Shown here in pieces: positions 11,855 to 25,400 of a DNA stretch of 64,000 nt. Each line of letters begins with the position of its first letter. Position 1 is the stretch's first letter. Source of the stretch: Elysia crispata. Its lineage: Eukaryota > Mollusca > Gastropoda > Plakobranchidae. Below the pieces are notes generated by a model. The model was not told where the DNA came from, made no database searches, and worked only from the letters and a program-made list of their open reading frames with translations. Made by a program: the position numbers and the translations under genes. The stretch is taken from contig JAWDGP010001472.1 of assembly GCA_033675545.1 (NCBI GenBank), positions 1 through 64,000 of the forward strand, written 5' to 3'.

Positions 11855-14800
11855 CTATAAGATGTAGGAGAGAAGAGGATTAGATGGAGTAAGTCCTACT
11901 TTTACTTGCATGCCAATCATACTAAAGGTTTAAACTGTGAAGTGAATAAGGCCAATATCACAAGTCTAAAAACAAATTTGTTAAAAAGCTGGGCCAAATC
12001 GTCATGCTCCAGCTAACTGATTGGTTTTTGGAAGCTGATGTACATATTGTTCTTTAGACCATCCCAACCGCTGCTTGCGTCAGTGTTCCATTTTACTTAG
12101 CAAGCCTGGCATTAACTTCCTCAGAATAAGGAGGAAAAGAGTGGCTGCAGCAATTGAAGGTGGACTGTTTCACCTAGCAAATATATGTTTTTTTCAATTT
12201 AGGGGCATAAGCCATTTATACACACTTTACTATCTGATTAAACCTATTTTATATAAACCTTGGTAAAAAGAAAAAAATTTTAAAAAGAAATTTTTAACTT
12301 ATTTTGTTATTTAGATCTTGATTTGATTGAATATGTTATTTATAGTTTTCATTCGTTTAAATACAAATCTAAATCTGTAAAAGATTAGACGAGTTAACTT
12401 ATAAAAAATTTTCAAACTTGAATTAAAAAAAAAAACAATTTAAAACTACATGTATTTACATGAACCAATTCATAGATTCCGGCCTAAACAGCACTCTATA
12501 TTGTTACGTAGCAATTGATTCCGTACTTGTGTGCTGGTTATTTTACAGAATGAAAGAAAAGTGGATAAAGAAGAAGTAAAGTCTGTTCAAAAAACATGTC
12601 GATTCTCTCCTTCTCCATTCCTAACCTCTTTTCAAGTTTTGCTTAGACATAGAGAAGCACAACTCTCTGCCAAAAAGTGAATCAGCAAGTGGCTATCTTG
12701 TCTACTCAAATAGTAATTGTTGTCTACTTCAAAGCTTGTATTTCGGCAAAATATATAATAAAGGGAAAAAACTTGCCATTATGCTAAAGCAACCATACAG
12801 CAAAAACGTACATTTACCAGGTGTGCATTTATTAGGCTACTAATGAATTTAGATCTAACATTATAGAACATGCCAAACCTGCAAGTACTAAATATAGATC
12901 TAGCACTCAAGAAAAGAAAAAAAATATGAATCTATAGCTGTTAGTGATACTCTTGAATCATGGCTAGGCTTACATCCAGAATCCAGAGGAGAAACTGAAA
13001 TTCTAACGTGTCTCATTCTACTGAGCACTTTCGACCATTTCATGTGACATGTGAAGATCTAAACTCTTGCTAACCTGCAGAAGTTCTTTCTTACAAACAA
13101 ATTTTTAAATTCTCAACAGCTTCTTAAAAAAAGTTGTGAATTTAAAAAGGTGTGCAATTTAATATTAAGAAGAAAATATTAATGCCTGGAAAGGACAAAA
13201 AGATTCAACATTGGTCATCTTGATTTCATATGCATCTTTTACTGAATGAAAAAGATACTCTCTAAATGGCGTGTAAACCATGAGCTTGTGGTTCTCCAAC
13301 TTAGCCTATCCTTCCCAGCATACTTAAAATAAAAAAAAAAAAAATTTGCTTTCCACTATAATTCTACAGTATATTAAAAATATAAGAAAAAAACTTTTCC
13401 TTTAACTCAAAGTTAACGTCAAATCCATGTAAATAAAACACTTAATCAAAAATGTTAAAACCAAAGTAGTTAAAAAGAGTTAATCTCATGGCTGAATCAA
13501 AAAGATTATTGGGTGCCAGATGATTTTATAATCTAAAAATACCATGGTGGAATCAAAATCTGTTTAAACCAAAAATGATTATTGAAGTCTCTAGAATTTC
13601 TGTTAAGGTTTACTTAAACAGTGTTTTACTCTATTGACTTATGATAAGGAATTTTCAAATGCATAATAAGATCCATAAACTTACGATCAGGCATTTTCAA
13701 GTGCATCATAAGATCCATGAATTTATCCATCATGACATGAGGGCCCTGTATGGGTAGTGAGAAAAAAGAAAAAAAGATAGTTGCATTTAGATTGAATATA
13801 ATCCAAAACAAAGAACAAGCCCAATAAATAAAGGCTAGTAATGGCTTTCGTAAATAACTCAGTAACAGTTGTGGGAATACTCAAAATGAAATGATCATTG
13901 AGGCAGCACTTCAAATTGTTTCAACTCGATAATAGGGTAAGGACTGGCAGAGCTGGGTGATGAAAAAGTATGCAAAAGCTCTGACAGAAGTTTCAACCTG
14001 ACTTAACCCACACAAAATATCTTCAGGAGATGTCATGCTACAGCTCTGCCAGAAATAATAACTTGGCCCAACAGTCACAAAATGTGTGCACTAGCAGACA
14101 TATTATACTATTTATAGCTCTGTCAGAAATGATAGCCTGGCTCAGCAGACACAAAATGTGTCCACTAGCGATCGTCCTATAGGTCTGTCAGAAATAATAA
14201 CCTGGCCCAACAGACACAAAATATGTGCACTAGAGGACATGCTATAGCTCTGATAGAAATAATCTCAACCTGGCCCAACAGACACAAAATGTCTGCATTA
14301 GAGATCAAGCTACAACTTTCAAAGAAGCACATGGTATGCATGCTCTAGCAGGCAAGCGGAAGTTTGTCCAAAGTTACATCACAGCTTATCATAAATGGCA
14401 TTGATGCAGTTAATCTATTCTCTAACCTGATAAACATGGCATAGACTATTCACTCACTTACCAAACTGAGATGATTTGTTGGACTATTCATTCACTTACC
14501 AAACTGAGATGATTTGTTGGACTATTCACTCACTCACCAAACTGAGATGATTTGTTGGACTATTCATTCACTTACCAAACTAAGATAATTTGTTGGACTA
14601 TTCACTCACTAACCAAACTGAGATGATTTGTTGGACTATTCACCACTCACTTACCAAGCTGAGATGATTTGTTGGGCTATCTAGTCACAAAATTAGGATC
14701 AATAGGTAGACTACAGTACACATCAAATCCAACGAACTCGGATTCAAAGACACCTTGCATTCAATGAACAAAGTAAACGAACAGCAAGTATTGGCAAATC

Positions 14801-17800
14801 CATCATAGAATGCTCTTCTGCTTAGAAACTATTTAGTTGAAATTCAATCAAAAGGTCCCATGTCGGCTCTTAAGAAATACTTGAAGTGCGTAGGTGTTGG
14901 GCACCCATTATGCCATAGTATATGATAAGGGTAGGGAAAAGCAAAGTACATGTATTGATATACAGAGATAATAAAAAGAGAGAGGGGAAGTGAGCAAGGA
15001 GCGTCAGCAAATGCATGGGGAGATCATGATACAGGATCAAAGAGCCAAAGCCGCGGTAACTTGGACAATGGTGGAAGGGGTAAAGAGTGGCTTTATAGAC
15101 ACATGGTTAGTTGATAAAAACAAGGGACATAATAAACAGGTAATTTCATTTTGGTTGGTTACTTCCATTATGGTTCCTTACGTTATGGCTCCAATAAACT
15201 GTTAAAAGTGGCCGAACTAGTTCGCTGAGTCCGAGGTGTACTGTATACATAACTTGGATGATATGTTGATTTCAATGCACATATCAAAGATGATTTTGGT
15301 TTCTTTTTGATATTTCTCATGGAAAATAGTTCGGAGAAATTCTATTCTTTTTTCCAGAAATAATGTATGTTTGTATTTGACTCACCTTGAAACAATCAGG
15401 CGGAGGTAACATCTGCAGGAGGACTGCAGCCGCTGGTGGTGGAGGGAACACTCCGCCAGGTACTGGATGGGCTCCAGGAGCTTGGCAGTGAAAACAAAAA
15501 CATTTTACTGTTTAGAAAGTATGTCAGCCAATTAGCAATTATTTATAATTTTTTCCTTAGGAGAAAAAAAAAGTAAAACATTGTAATTCTTAATTCTACA
15601 ATTTTGTTTATACTATGGAAGAGTTTGGAGAGCAAAGACAAGATGATAATGATGCGACATTTTTCCTTGACTGCATCACCCATCAACTTTGGAAAAAATC
15701 CCATAGTCCGTATCAGCCGGTCTCCCTCTCTCCTCCATTTACAAGTTTAGGTCTAAACCTTCAGTCTACAGCCAAGTCATGATGGACTGACCCCAAGCAA
15801 TCAACTGCTGTGCCCCCTCACACACACACACAGATAGAAGCTACTGCTTAGACAGAGACTAGTATCAACCGGCATTGGTTTAAGATGTTCAAAAAGCTAT
15901 TTTTTGTTTACATGGGTCATTGTTTTCACCTGCTGCATTTTCAAATGTTCTTTGAAAAACCCATTAGTACATGCCCACAAGAGTAAAAATGGCATTTCCT
16001 TCAATGTAACACATCATCAGCAAAGAAAAAATATGTAAATTGTAACAAATACCAATCTAGATTAAATCAATATTGCACAATCCAATATTAATGGAAAAGC
16101 ATAGTTTGTGTCCTTAGGGCCTATACTGCAGTGAGGTTAAAGGTCCTAAGTATCCTACTTGAGAAAAGAAAAAGCCTTGTCTAAACTGATTGTGAATTTG
16201 ATACAGAATCTAATAAAACCTCTTTATTCATGTCTATGGATCTTAAGATAACATGGACATTTTGATAAATAAGTAGAGTTTAATCCTGCTCATCTACACC
16301 AATTAAATTTAGTTTTGCCATGGCGATAACCTCGGCTCTGCAATGCCATTAAATGTAAGTGTTGAGGCTCCAAGCTGGGTGCTGCTACACTGTGGTTCAC
16401 TGGCGAGCCTATTTGAAATGTCATTGTCTTCTAATCTGTCCATCTCATATGCGTCGCAAACTTCATATCTTTTGTAAGAATATCAACCAATGAAAAGTGA
16501 CAGTTTCGCCCACTTTAAACTATACGGAGAAGATCCAGAGCGCCTGAGGTGTGAAGAACAAATTGCTATTTAGGTATGTCTATCTGTACCATGTAACGAG
16601 ATGGGTACTTGAAGTTACTCACATATGGTGAACCTGCTTCCATCGCATGTGATTGTTACAAAGACCGAAGAGGAAATAAAAGAAGTAGACAGTAGTGACT
16701 TTATCATATATAGCCCTTCACTTCTCCCCTTACTTGCCTCCACCCTCAATGTAGAGTATTAACAAAGACTTGGCATGACACTGAACCCAGACTGTCTTGA
16801 AACTCATGTGGATTGCAGCTAGTAGTGCTGTCTGATATAACATTATGTGATTGGCCAATTTGTGTAATAGCAATAGACCAAACCAATCTTGTTACAGGCC
16901 ATCATATCACAGCCTCTTGTTATTGTAAAGCTGAGGAAGAAAGGGAGGAGTTTACTGAGATGTAAAGAAAGGCAGGAGGTGAGAGCGAGGTGTGTGTGTG
17001 TGTGTGTAGGGTATCAGGCTTCTGCCTTTATTATTGGTGATGTTTTATATGCTGTCAGCTGTTACTATATGTCCTATGGCAGGAAAGCACAGTCTGACGT
17101 TCAGATGTTGCACGGGTTTTTTATTTGATGTTTCCTAAGTTGTTTGAGACAAGCCGCGAGGGCAGACCTTGCTGTTTAGTCTGAATGTCTTACTTCTCCT
17201 CTAATGGTTCACTTAATCACCCCTCCTCACTCTCTGTACTTAGTTATAATGGAACTACATTGTACCCGTATTTGTTATATCTAATTGTTACATATTTCTT
17301 TGACCTAAGGACTACAGACTGACTCTTGAGGCTTTAGCTTAGATGGAAGACTAAACTAAACTCAGATGTTTGCTTGATATAAATGAGTTGTAATCTTTCA
17401 CAGCTTAGTTCTCATCCCCACCTACTCTCCCCTTCTCTCTCACACACACACTACATTAATAACATATGCATTTTACTTTCATTGCAAATCCTATCTTTCA
17501 TCAAAGGTATTGCTAATTATTGTCAACCAAATTTTTAGTATCCAATCAAACTCTTTTTGAAAACTTATTTTTTTCCAAGCCTCTGTGTATAACTCATTTG
17601 AAAAAAGTTGTCAAGGTTGAAAAAATAAATGTAACTTATAACTTGTTTTGGCAACAAAAGTATATCTAGACCCATTGTAATGATAGTTGTAAACTGCAAT
17701 CAACACATCTGGTCTGCAATATGCCCAGTCCAGAAGCTAATTGGCCGTGGCAGCGGTACAGTAGGACTTGAGTTAATCTTGATTCATATATATACACTGG

Positions 17801-19686
17801 GTCTGGAGCTCGATATATCCAGAAGCAGCAGCAGTATTAGTGGTGACAGTAGTAGCAGTATTATAAATAGTAGTTGCCATAACAGTATTTATAGAACCAC
17901 GTAGCTCTCCAAGTTTAAGACATTTAGAAAATCTAGTCCTGACATATCCGATATCCAACTTCATCGGCCTATCTCACTGAGGGCTTTGTTTTATTTAGTT
18001 TCCACAGTTCCACAGTTGTGTTAAAAATATATGGCTAGAGTCAAAAACAGTTTTTAACATAGCTTATGAAGTTCTAAGCATGCAAATTTAAAATATCCTG
18101 TTGGATGGGGCAATTAAAAATTAGATCCTATTACTAGCCAACAAATTTTTGGTCAAGCTTTAATTATAGTGATTTGTTTCCATAAAATATTTTAGTCCAA
18201 TTAGTTTAGTACAGTACTAGAAGTGAGAAAGAACTTTAGAAGATCCAAATTGCACTAGATTCATAGATCTATGGAAGAATGGGAAATGGAAATGTTTTGT
18301 TGTTTAATTGCAAACATTTTCTATAGTAATTTTTGCCTAAGAAGTGTTCCCAAACTCTCAGATTTTGCCAAATTTTGCCAAAATTTCAAACTTTGAGGAA
18401 AATTTGCGAAAGTCCCAAATTTGACTGCTGCAAATACATGCACATAACAGATAATTAAAGAAAATAAGTTGTTTACAAGGAAGTAACAAATCATTTTCTT
18501 CTACTACTTACAAAAAAATGCAAGCAAAACAAACATCCCAAATAGCATGTATTAAGCCTGACACTACTGTATTTTCTTTCAAAATGAATTATCTCATTTT
18601 TACTGATCAAAACAGAAGTGAAGACAACAATCACATCAATCTTTATGTCTGGAAAACAGAAAATGTCCAAACACAAAAAAGCTGACCAATACAGTCAAAG
18701 GCAACATTAAAGAAGCCAACCAACACTATACTTGGATGAATAATGTTGGTATAGACTTATATATATTTGGTCTTTGCGCGTAAGCATATTTGTCAAAATT
18801 GTTAAATGTTTGACCTTTCGCCAGTATTATCACAAGCTTTTGTTAATTATTCAAGTCAACGAAATGAGTTTAAATACCATAAGTGAATGGTCAGTCACTC
18901 TTGTTTCTGAACTCACCAACTACAGCCCGTGGTTTGAATGGCAACATCTGATCAACGTCTGGAGTAGGAAACAGAGGCCTTTTGGCTTTCTCCTCTTGCT
19001 CTAGAGTAACCTGAGACAAAACTTGCTTGGCACTCACACTTGGCAGTTGCAGGACATGGTGCTTCACAAGATCCTGGAATGAAACATCAGGAGCAGGAGA
19101 ACAATGGAACATTAGAACAAGATTGTGGAACAAAATTTGAGGAGATGAACAATGGAACATTGTAACAAGATCCCGGAACAAAATATCAGGAGACGAATAG
19201 CACATAAGAAGACCACAATAACAAGACTGATGCAGGGAGAGAGTACAAGAAAAAAACATAATGTTAACAATATAGCACAGTAATATAAACAATAACTGTT
19301 CATTTCTTAATCTTGATATTTTAATTGAATTAGGAATAAGTTCATTGTGATATGTTTCATAATGAATCTGCAACTCAAGCCTATCCATGAAGAAAGGAAA
19401 ATAATGAGGTTTACATATAAGCTTATCTGCTTTGAAGTTTTGCCTTTGATTAAACCTTGCAACTGAATGATTAATCCTCTTGCTATTTTAATTCCCCTTG
19501 TGTTCAATACACACCATATTTTAACATTTGTAAAACTGCTTCACATATGTCATAAAGATATCCTTCACAGCATAGAAAAAAAAGCAATTCAGAAAATGAT
19601 TGAAACTTCTGAGGTCATCAAATTTACAGGAAACAGGAATAAATCATAGATAACATAAGTCTCACGATAGACAGATAGATACACAA

Positions 19687-19766
<80 letters not shown>

Positions 19767-22327
19767 TAGGCAAGCAGAAATACAGACAGACAGCAGTACA
19801 CCGATACTCACCCAGTAACCAATTGCTTTCAACTCATTATCAGCACAAGGTAGAAGGCCTAAAAACTTGTAGCGATCAATAAGTAGTGCAGTTTCTTTTT
19901 CACTGAATGCTTGAATCTGAAAAGTAAAAAAAATAGATTGATATAATGATAAAATCATAAAGAAACTGTTGAGCTGAAAATGAAAGAAGAGTAAAAAACG
20001 ACTGGCTTCCCCAGAAAAAAATGCATGTAGGAACCAAGACTTGATAAACCCAGTTTCAGCATGTATGAAATACCAGGCACTTTGTGTAGAAGGTTTAAGT
20101 GGTAAACATACAACACTTGAAAATAGCAGGTTTATTTCACTCTAGAAAAAAAGCAACAAATTAGCGATACCATTTAGGCATAACATTAGTAACAAAAGTG
20201 CAGTCCAGACTTGGTTATTTCAATATCTTTGGGATTTAAAAAAAAAAACAGAATTTGAATTATTACAATAAAAAAGAGAAATATGAAAGAAAAAAAAAAT
20301 CTTTAAAGTTGCATGAGGTGACTTTTTCTCACCAATATATTTTCTGCTTAGGGAGGCAAATGGTCTATTCATAAATGGAACTAGAATTAACGGAGAATTT
20401 TTTTACTTAACTGTATTCAATTAGGAACTACTGCGAGCACTCTATTTACGCTGCTGTCGAAAAATGATGAAGCAATTACCTTCTCTATTGTTGTGGTTCT
20501 GCGTTTCTCAACCTTCACTATACTTGCAAGGTCTCCAACTTGAGATTCAAATGACAGAAATCGACTCCAGATATCCCTGCACACAGTCAAGAATAAAGCG
20601 TTTACAATTTGAACAAGAGCTTTTTTTTTATCCAGGTGCAGTAAATCATAACCAGTTACAAATTGTATCAATAAGATAAAGCTACAATGTTAAAGTATTA
20701 GTGCAATTCTAAACAAAGATGGGAACTCCTTCAAAACAAGCATAACTCTCTAAACTTGGGAATTTAAAAAATACTCACGTAGACTTCTCTGGCAATAGAT
20801 TTTCTGATGACAAAATTCGCTCAAACAGCACTCGTGTGTTGTTATCCTCTGCCAAAGATAAAACAAAAACAAAATTTGCAAAACTATCATCAGTTTTAAA
20901 ATTAATATAAAATGTTCCAAGAAAACAAACAAAAAAAAAACAACTTTATCTCAGAAACTTTCCTAACTAGATCTGGGTATAATTCATCAATGAGAACTCC
21001 TCTGTATCTAGTAGTAAGTGCACGACAATTTCTGTGATCTATAGGAATTGGTTTTATCTCTTGCTACAGCTTGTGAATTTTTCTATATAAATTCTATTAT
21101 AAGTCATAAACTAACACCTCTGTAACAACTTTTTTTTTAATATTTTTTTTTTTGGGGGGGGCGGGGGTTGATTTCTGGAATGTGAAATGACAGGGCCAAT
21201 ATTTTTTAAGCAATGCTGAGAGTCCTCATTATTTCTTTCAATTCTTATATATATATTGTTTTCATAAGTCTTTAAACAAGCTGATAAGGAATCCTCCAAA
21301 CATATGCAACATGATATTTCAGATAATCAGACTTTCATACACACTTTGTTTGCAGCTCAAGATATCATTTTCAACATTTTCAAGAAAAATCTGGGCAAAG
21401 TGAAAATGCTGAATCAGTGCCACTTTAACCAGACTGCTATCATTAGAGAAGCTTACCATTAAGATGAGACATGAATTCAATGTAGCAGGACGCATATTCT
21501 GGATTGTCACTAAACCGCTTCAGGCCAAGCTCAAAGATTTTCAATGCTATATTCTTTTCCTTTAAAAAGAAATAAAATATAAATTATAAAACCTGCAGAA
21601 AAGACAATACTCCTTAAGTTCATACATCTGGTTCCCTATAAAAATCTGTGTTGTCACTTTGTTTTATTCTTCACACATCTTCAGAAAGACAAGAAAGCAT
21701 TCAGAGAGAACACTTGGAAATGCAGTGTAAATATGAAGCATTTAGTAATTATTTTTATTACTTATATCTCTCCTTCATCTTTATTTTTGCTAAAAACTAC
21801 AGAAATGGAACTGCATTGTATCTCAGAATTAAGAACGATTGCCACACATCTCCACACCTGCTCCTGATTTCAGCCTTGAGGTAAAAACTGTTAACAAAAA
21901 AAAGCTGACAGAGCTTGATTTTTATTATCCTGAATATCAGTTGGAAGGTAGAACAAAATAAAAATCTGAAAACCTTGAAATTTTCTCTTACTTTACTGCA
22001 GTAGTATTCCATGAGAGCTGCTGCAACAAAAACATGGAACTGGGTGCTTCTGTTTTCCCGGGCTGCCTTGAACACCAGCCGGGCTGACTTGATGCCCTCA
22101 GCTCGCCTAGCAAATTTCATGTATTGAATATAGGCCTGCAGAGAAAGATAACATAAAGAGATAAGTAGATTCTGCAAAAGCTGCAAAATCTATGGGGACA
22201 TTTCAATAACACAATGGATCTGAACAAATATGCAAAATGATGTGAATGTAAGTTAAAAAAACAAGATTCTGTTGGTTTTTTTTTCATTGGTGATGATAAT
22301 GACAATGATAATAATAATAATAATAAC

Positions 22328-22414
<87 letters not shown>

Positions 22415-25400
22415 TCAAACAACCATAGTAGATGTGGCAGTTTTTAGCCTATTTGCCTTCACAATTCTCATTCTCAAAATCTATCAAGACAGAAAGATAA
22501 ACTTGCATAAACGTGTAAGGTATTTTACCCTTGAAAAGTGAAATCACAGTGTTTCTTTTGAGAGCACAAGCATAATAATTTAATAAGTTTAATGTACTTG
22601 GATTGTAGGAATATGAACTCGAGAAAAATCAAACCCAGTCTTACAATAACTATTGTGACAAAATAACGATATACCAGTATTACGTGCAAGGTTATCAATC
22701 ATGCATACAGAAGCTTCATAAAATCTAATCCTCAGCATCAAATTCACTTTCACTCCAAGTAAAAACAAAAATTACAATAATAATATAAATGTTGTTTACC
22801 AGAGTTGGTTCTACTTCTTCGATCTCCAGATATTTTTTGTAAATTTGATGCACTTTTTCATACTTCATTCTTCCCTGTAAAAATAATATTTAAGGAAAAG
22901 ACAAAAAAGTCAATTAATTACATAATGCTTCCCTCATGGCGTCCCATAAGCGCTACTTTAGTTGCCGAGGCCCGCACAGTGCCAATGACCTGACGCGTGA
23001 CCTAGATGTCAACTCAGGTAGACTCAGGCGGCTCTGTGCCTGCGCGGCACTTTATTATTTTTTCGATATTTTACTGTAATTTCTAACCACAATAATGATA
23101 ATTATGTTTTATTTTAGAGTTTGCATTGAAAAATAAATAAAACAGGCTATATACACAAGCAAGAACGAAAACTCTAGCTCAAATACTTTTTTTGTTACAT
23201 GGCCATAAAAAGTACATTTATTGTAGTATATTAGAAAACAATAGAGTGACTTTCAGAAGGTTGTAACAACTAAACGCAACATGGAATTTTTTAAAAATTT
23301 CACATACAGAGCTTATCAGTTTTAAATAAACTACTCAAGAAGTTTTTTTATGTTAGATGGAATACTTTTTGCAGGAGACAGATTTTTTGTACATGTCTCT
23401 GTCTCGAGCGAGCTTTATATTATTCAGCTATATATAGAAATAAAGAAAGCAGTCAAGCAACGTTAGAGGATGAGACAGACGAAGCTAGATCTAAGGATCT
23501 AAAGATGCAAGTGACTGCAAATAAATAAATAATTAGTATAGAAATGTCAACCACAAACCTAGATTTAGCTCGAGACCGACAAATAAGAAGAAAAACGTGG
23601 AAACATTAGAACAGATGGAATGAACAGGGATCGAACCAGCACCTCGATGCTGCACCCGCCTTGCCGACTAAGACCAGGCACTTAACCACTGAACTATCCA
23701 CACCTACAAAAAAAAGATGCTTCAGGGACAGTGACTTTCATGCTGGCTTGAACAGACTAAGAAGTTGAATTGCTAAGAACGATCAAGTCCATTTAGAACA
23801 TAAACAAACTAGTCTCTAACCGGTCCTAGAAAGTCCCCATAGATTTTGCAGCTTTTGCAGAATCTACTTATCATAACTTTTAAATCAAAATTTGTTTGCT
23901 TTCATCATTTTTGCTGAAACCTTATGCCACAGGAAAGTACAGCTTGTTCCAGTTGTAGCAGACATCCAGACAATCAGTGAAGAAACAAAAGTTTATTATT
24001 TATACAGTGAGTGTTATTCACTGCTAACTTTTATGTAATCTAAAGCTCGAACGAACTCTTTAAACACCAGGAGACTACAGCACCATTGCAGAATAGATAA
24101 CTTAGCTATTAAAACGAGAGATTTTGGCTAACTGTGTCATTTCTAAATCCAGCGAAAAAAAATAATGAGTGTAACACTTGACTACCTCACACACTACGTT
24201 CAGCAAAATTTTGAAAACGGGGGGAAAAGACCTGCCCCTTTTCAAATGTTAAAAAATCTAGATCTAAACCCTTCACTTGAAAAATGTGATCAGTACTTAG
24301 ATCTCAAACAAATTTCTATGTCTGGTGCTTTCACAAGAATATCGGACTGTTTAGCCTCACTCTGGATCTTCAATCTTCCCAAAGAAAATGTTCCAACTCA
24401 ACAGATGTAGGAATCAAAGTCTAAAATTCATAAATATTAATGATTTAGATATTAGAATTAAAAGCCAAAAAGCAATATATAGATACTAGTACAGTAAAAG
24501 ATCTACTTTAATTATTTCAATCTCCAGATCTAAACCTAGATCAGTATGAACCAAAAGTAATTTAAATCTAGACTCTAGGTTAAAGATATTCTATTCCCAA
24601 TCATAAAAGCCAGATCTAGAACATGAATATCTATTTTAATTACTGGCTTGTGATTGCTTACCTCTTCAAAGTCTGCATAGGCAAAGTAAATGAGCATGTT
24701 CTTCTTCATCAAAGAGTTGATGGCTCTCTCATAGATAGCTGCTGCTTCATCTGCAAAAAGTTTGCCAGCAGTTTGGTCCTGATGCAAGAGACAAGAGAAG
24801 CCCGACAATTATAATAAATATGATATTGTGACGTTTGGACTATTAAATCATGGAAAATAATAAAGACTAACCCGTGACGAACGTGCACATCCGAGGTTGT
24901 GAAGAGAGCTCATCACAGAAGCATTGAGGAGACCAAGAGCTTGTAACATTCTCAGTTCAGACTTATACCTCGACACAGTCGGATGACATATTAATAATTC
25001 AATTAAACGAGAAAACCCAAAGGTATTTTATGTTTTTTATTTAATGGATAAGTGCTACACTGGTGACGCCAACGTGATAGCTGATCTGGATTTTTTTTTA
25101 GATCTGATCTAGTTTTAAGCCTCAGACATTGCATTTCATTATGTCTTTCAAGGCAGTAGCACTTAATTTTCCAACTTTTTGGACGATGTGCCCGTTGGCA
25201 TGGTTCGCACAAACCAAAGCACAGTTTGCCTTATGCAACATATCATCTAATGACACGAGATACTTTCATGTTGTAGCTGCTCTAGACTCACAAACAGCAA
25301 CTAGAGCTCTATCAGTGATCACCTCTTCATCGCTAACCAACAAATATGAGGCACTTAAATCATTTTTAAGTTCGGCTTTCAGGCTTTAAGAATGTAATAA

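Noticed and set aside
12075-12266. Extra CSTF3 exon in intron 20 to supply the segment that human CSTF3 has after KIP
   Set aside because: The open frame is on the wrong strand and no - strand exon with splice sites and similarity was found. Exons 20 and 21 already join in phase.
22117-22541. Poly-Leu and poly-Ile frames
   Set aside because: Produced by the AAT triplet microsatellite.
23620-23707. Functional tRNA gene
   Set aside because: Box A and box B are good, but no clean cloverleaf or acceptor stem could be formed by eye. A SINE head is more likely.
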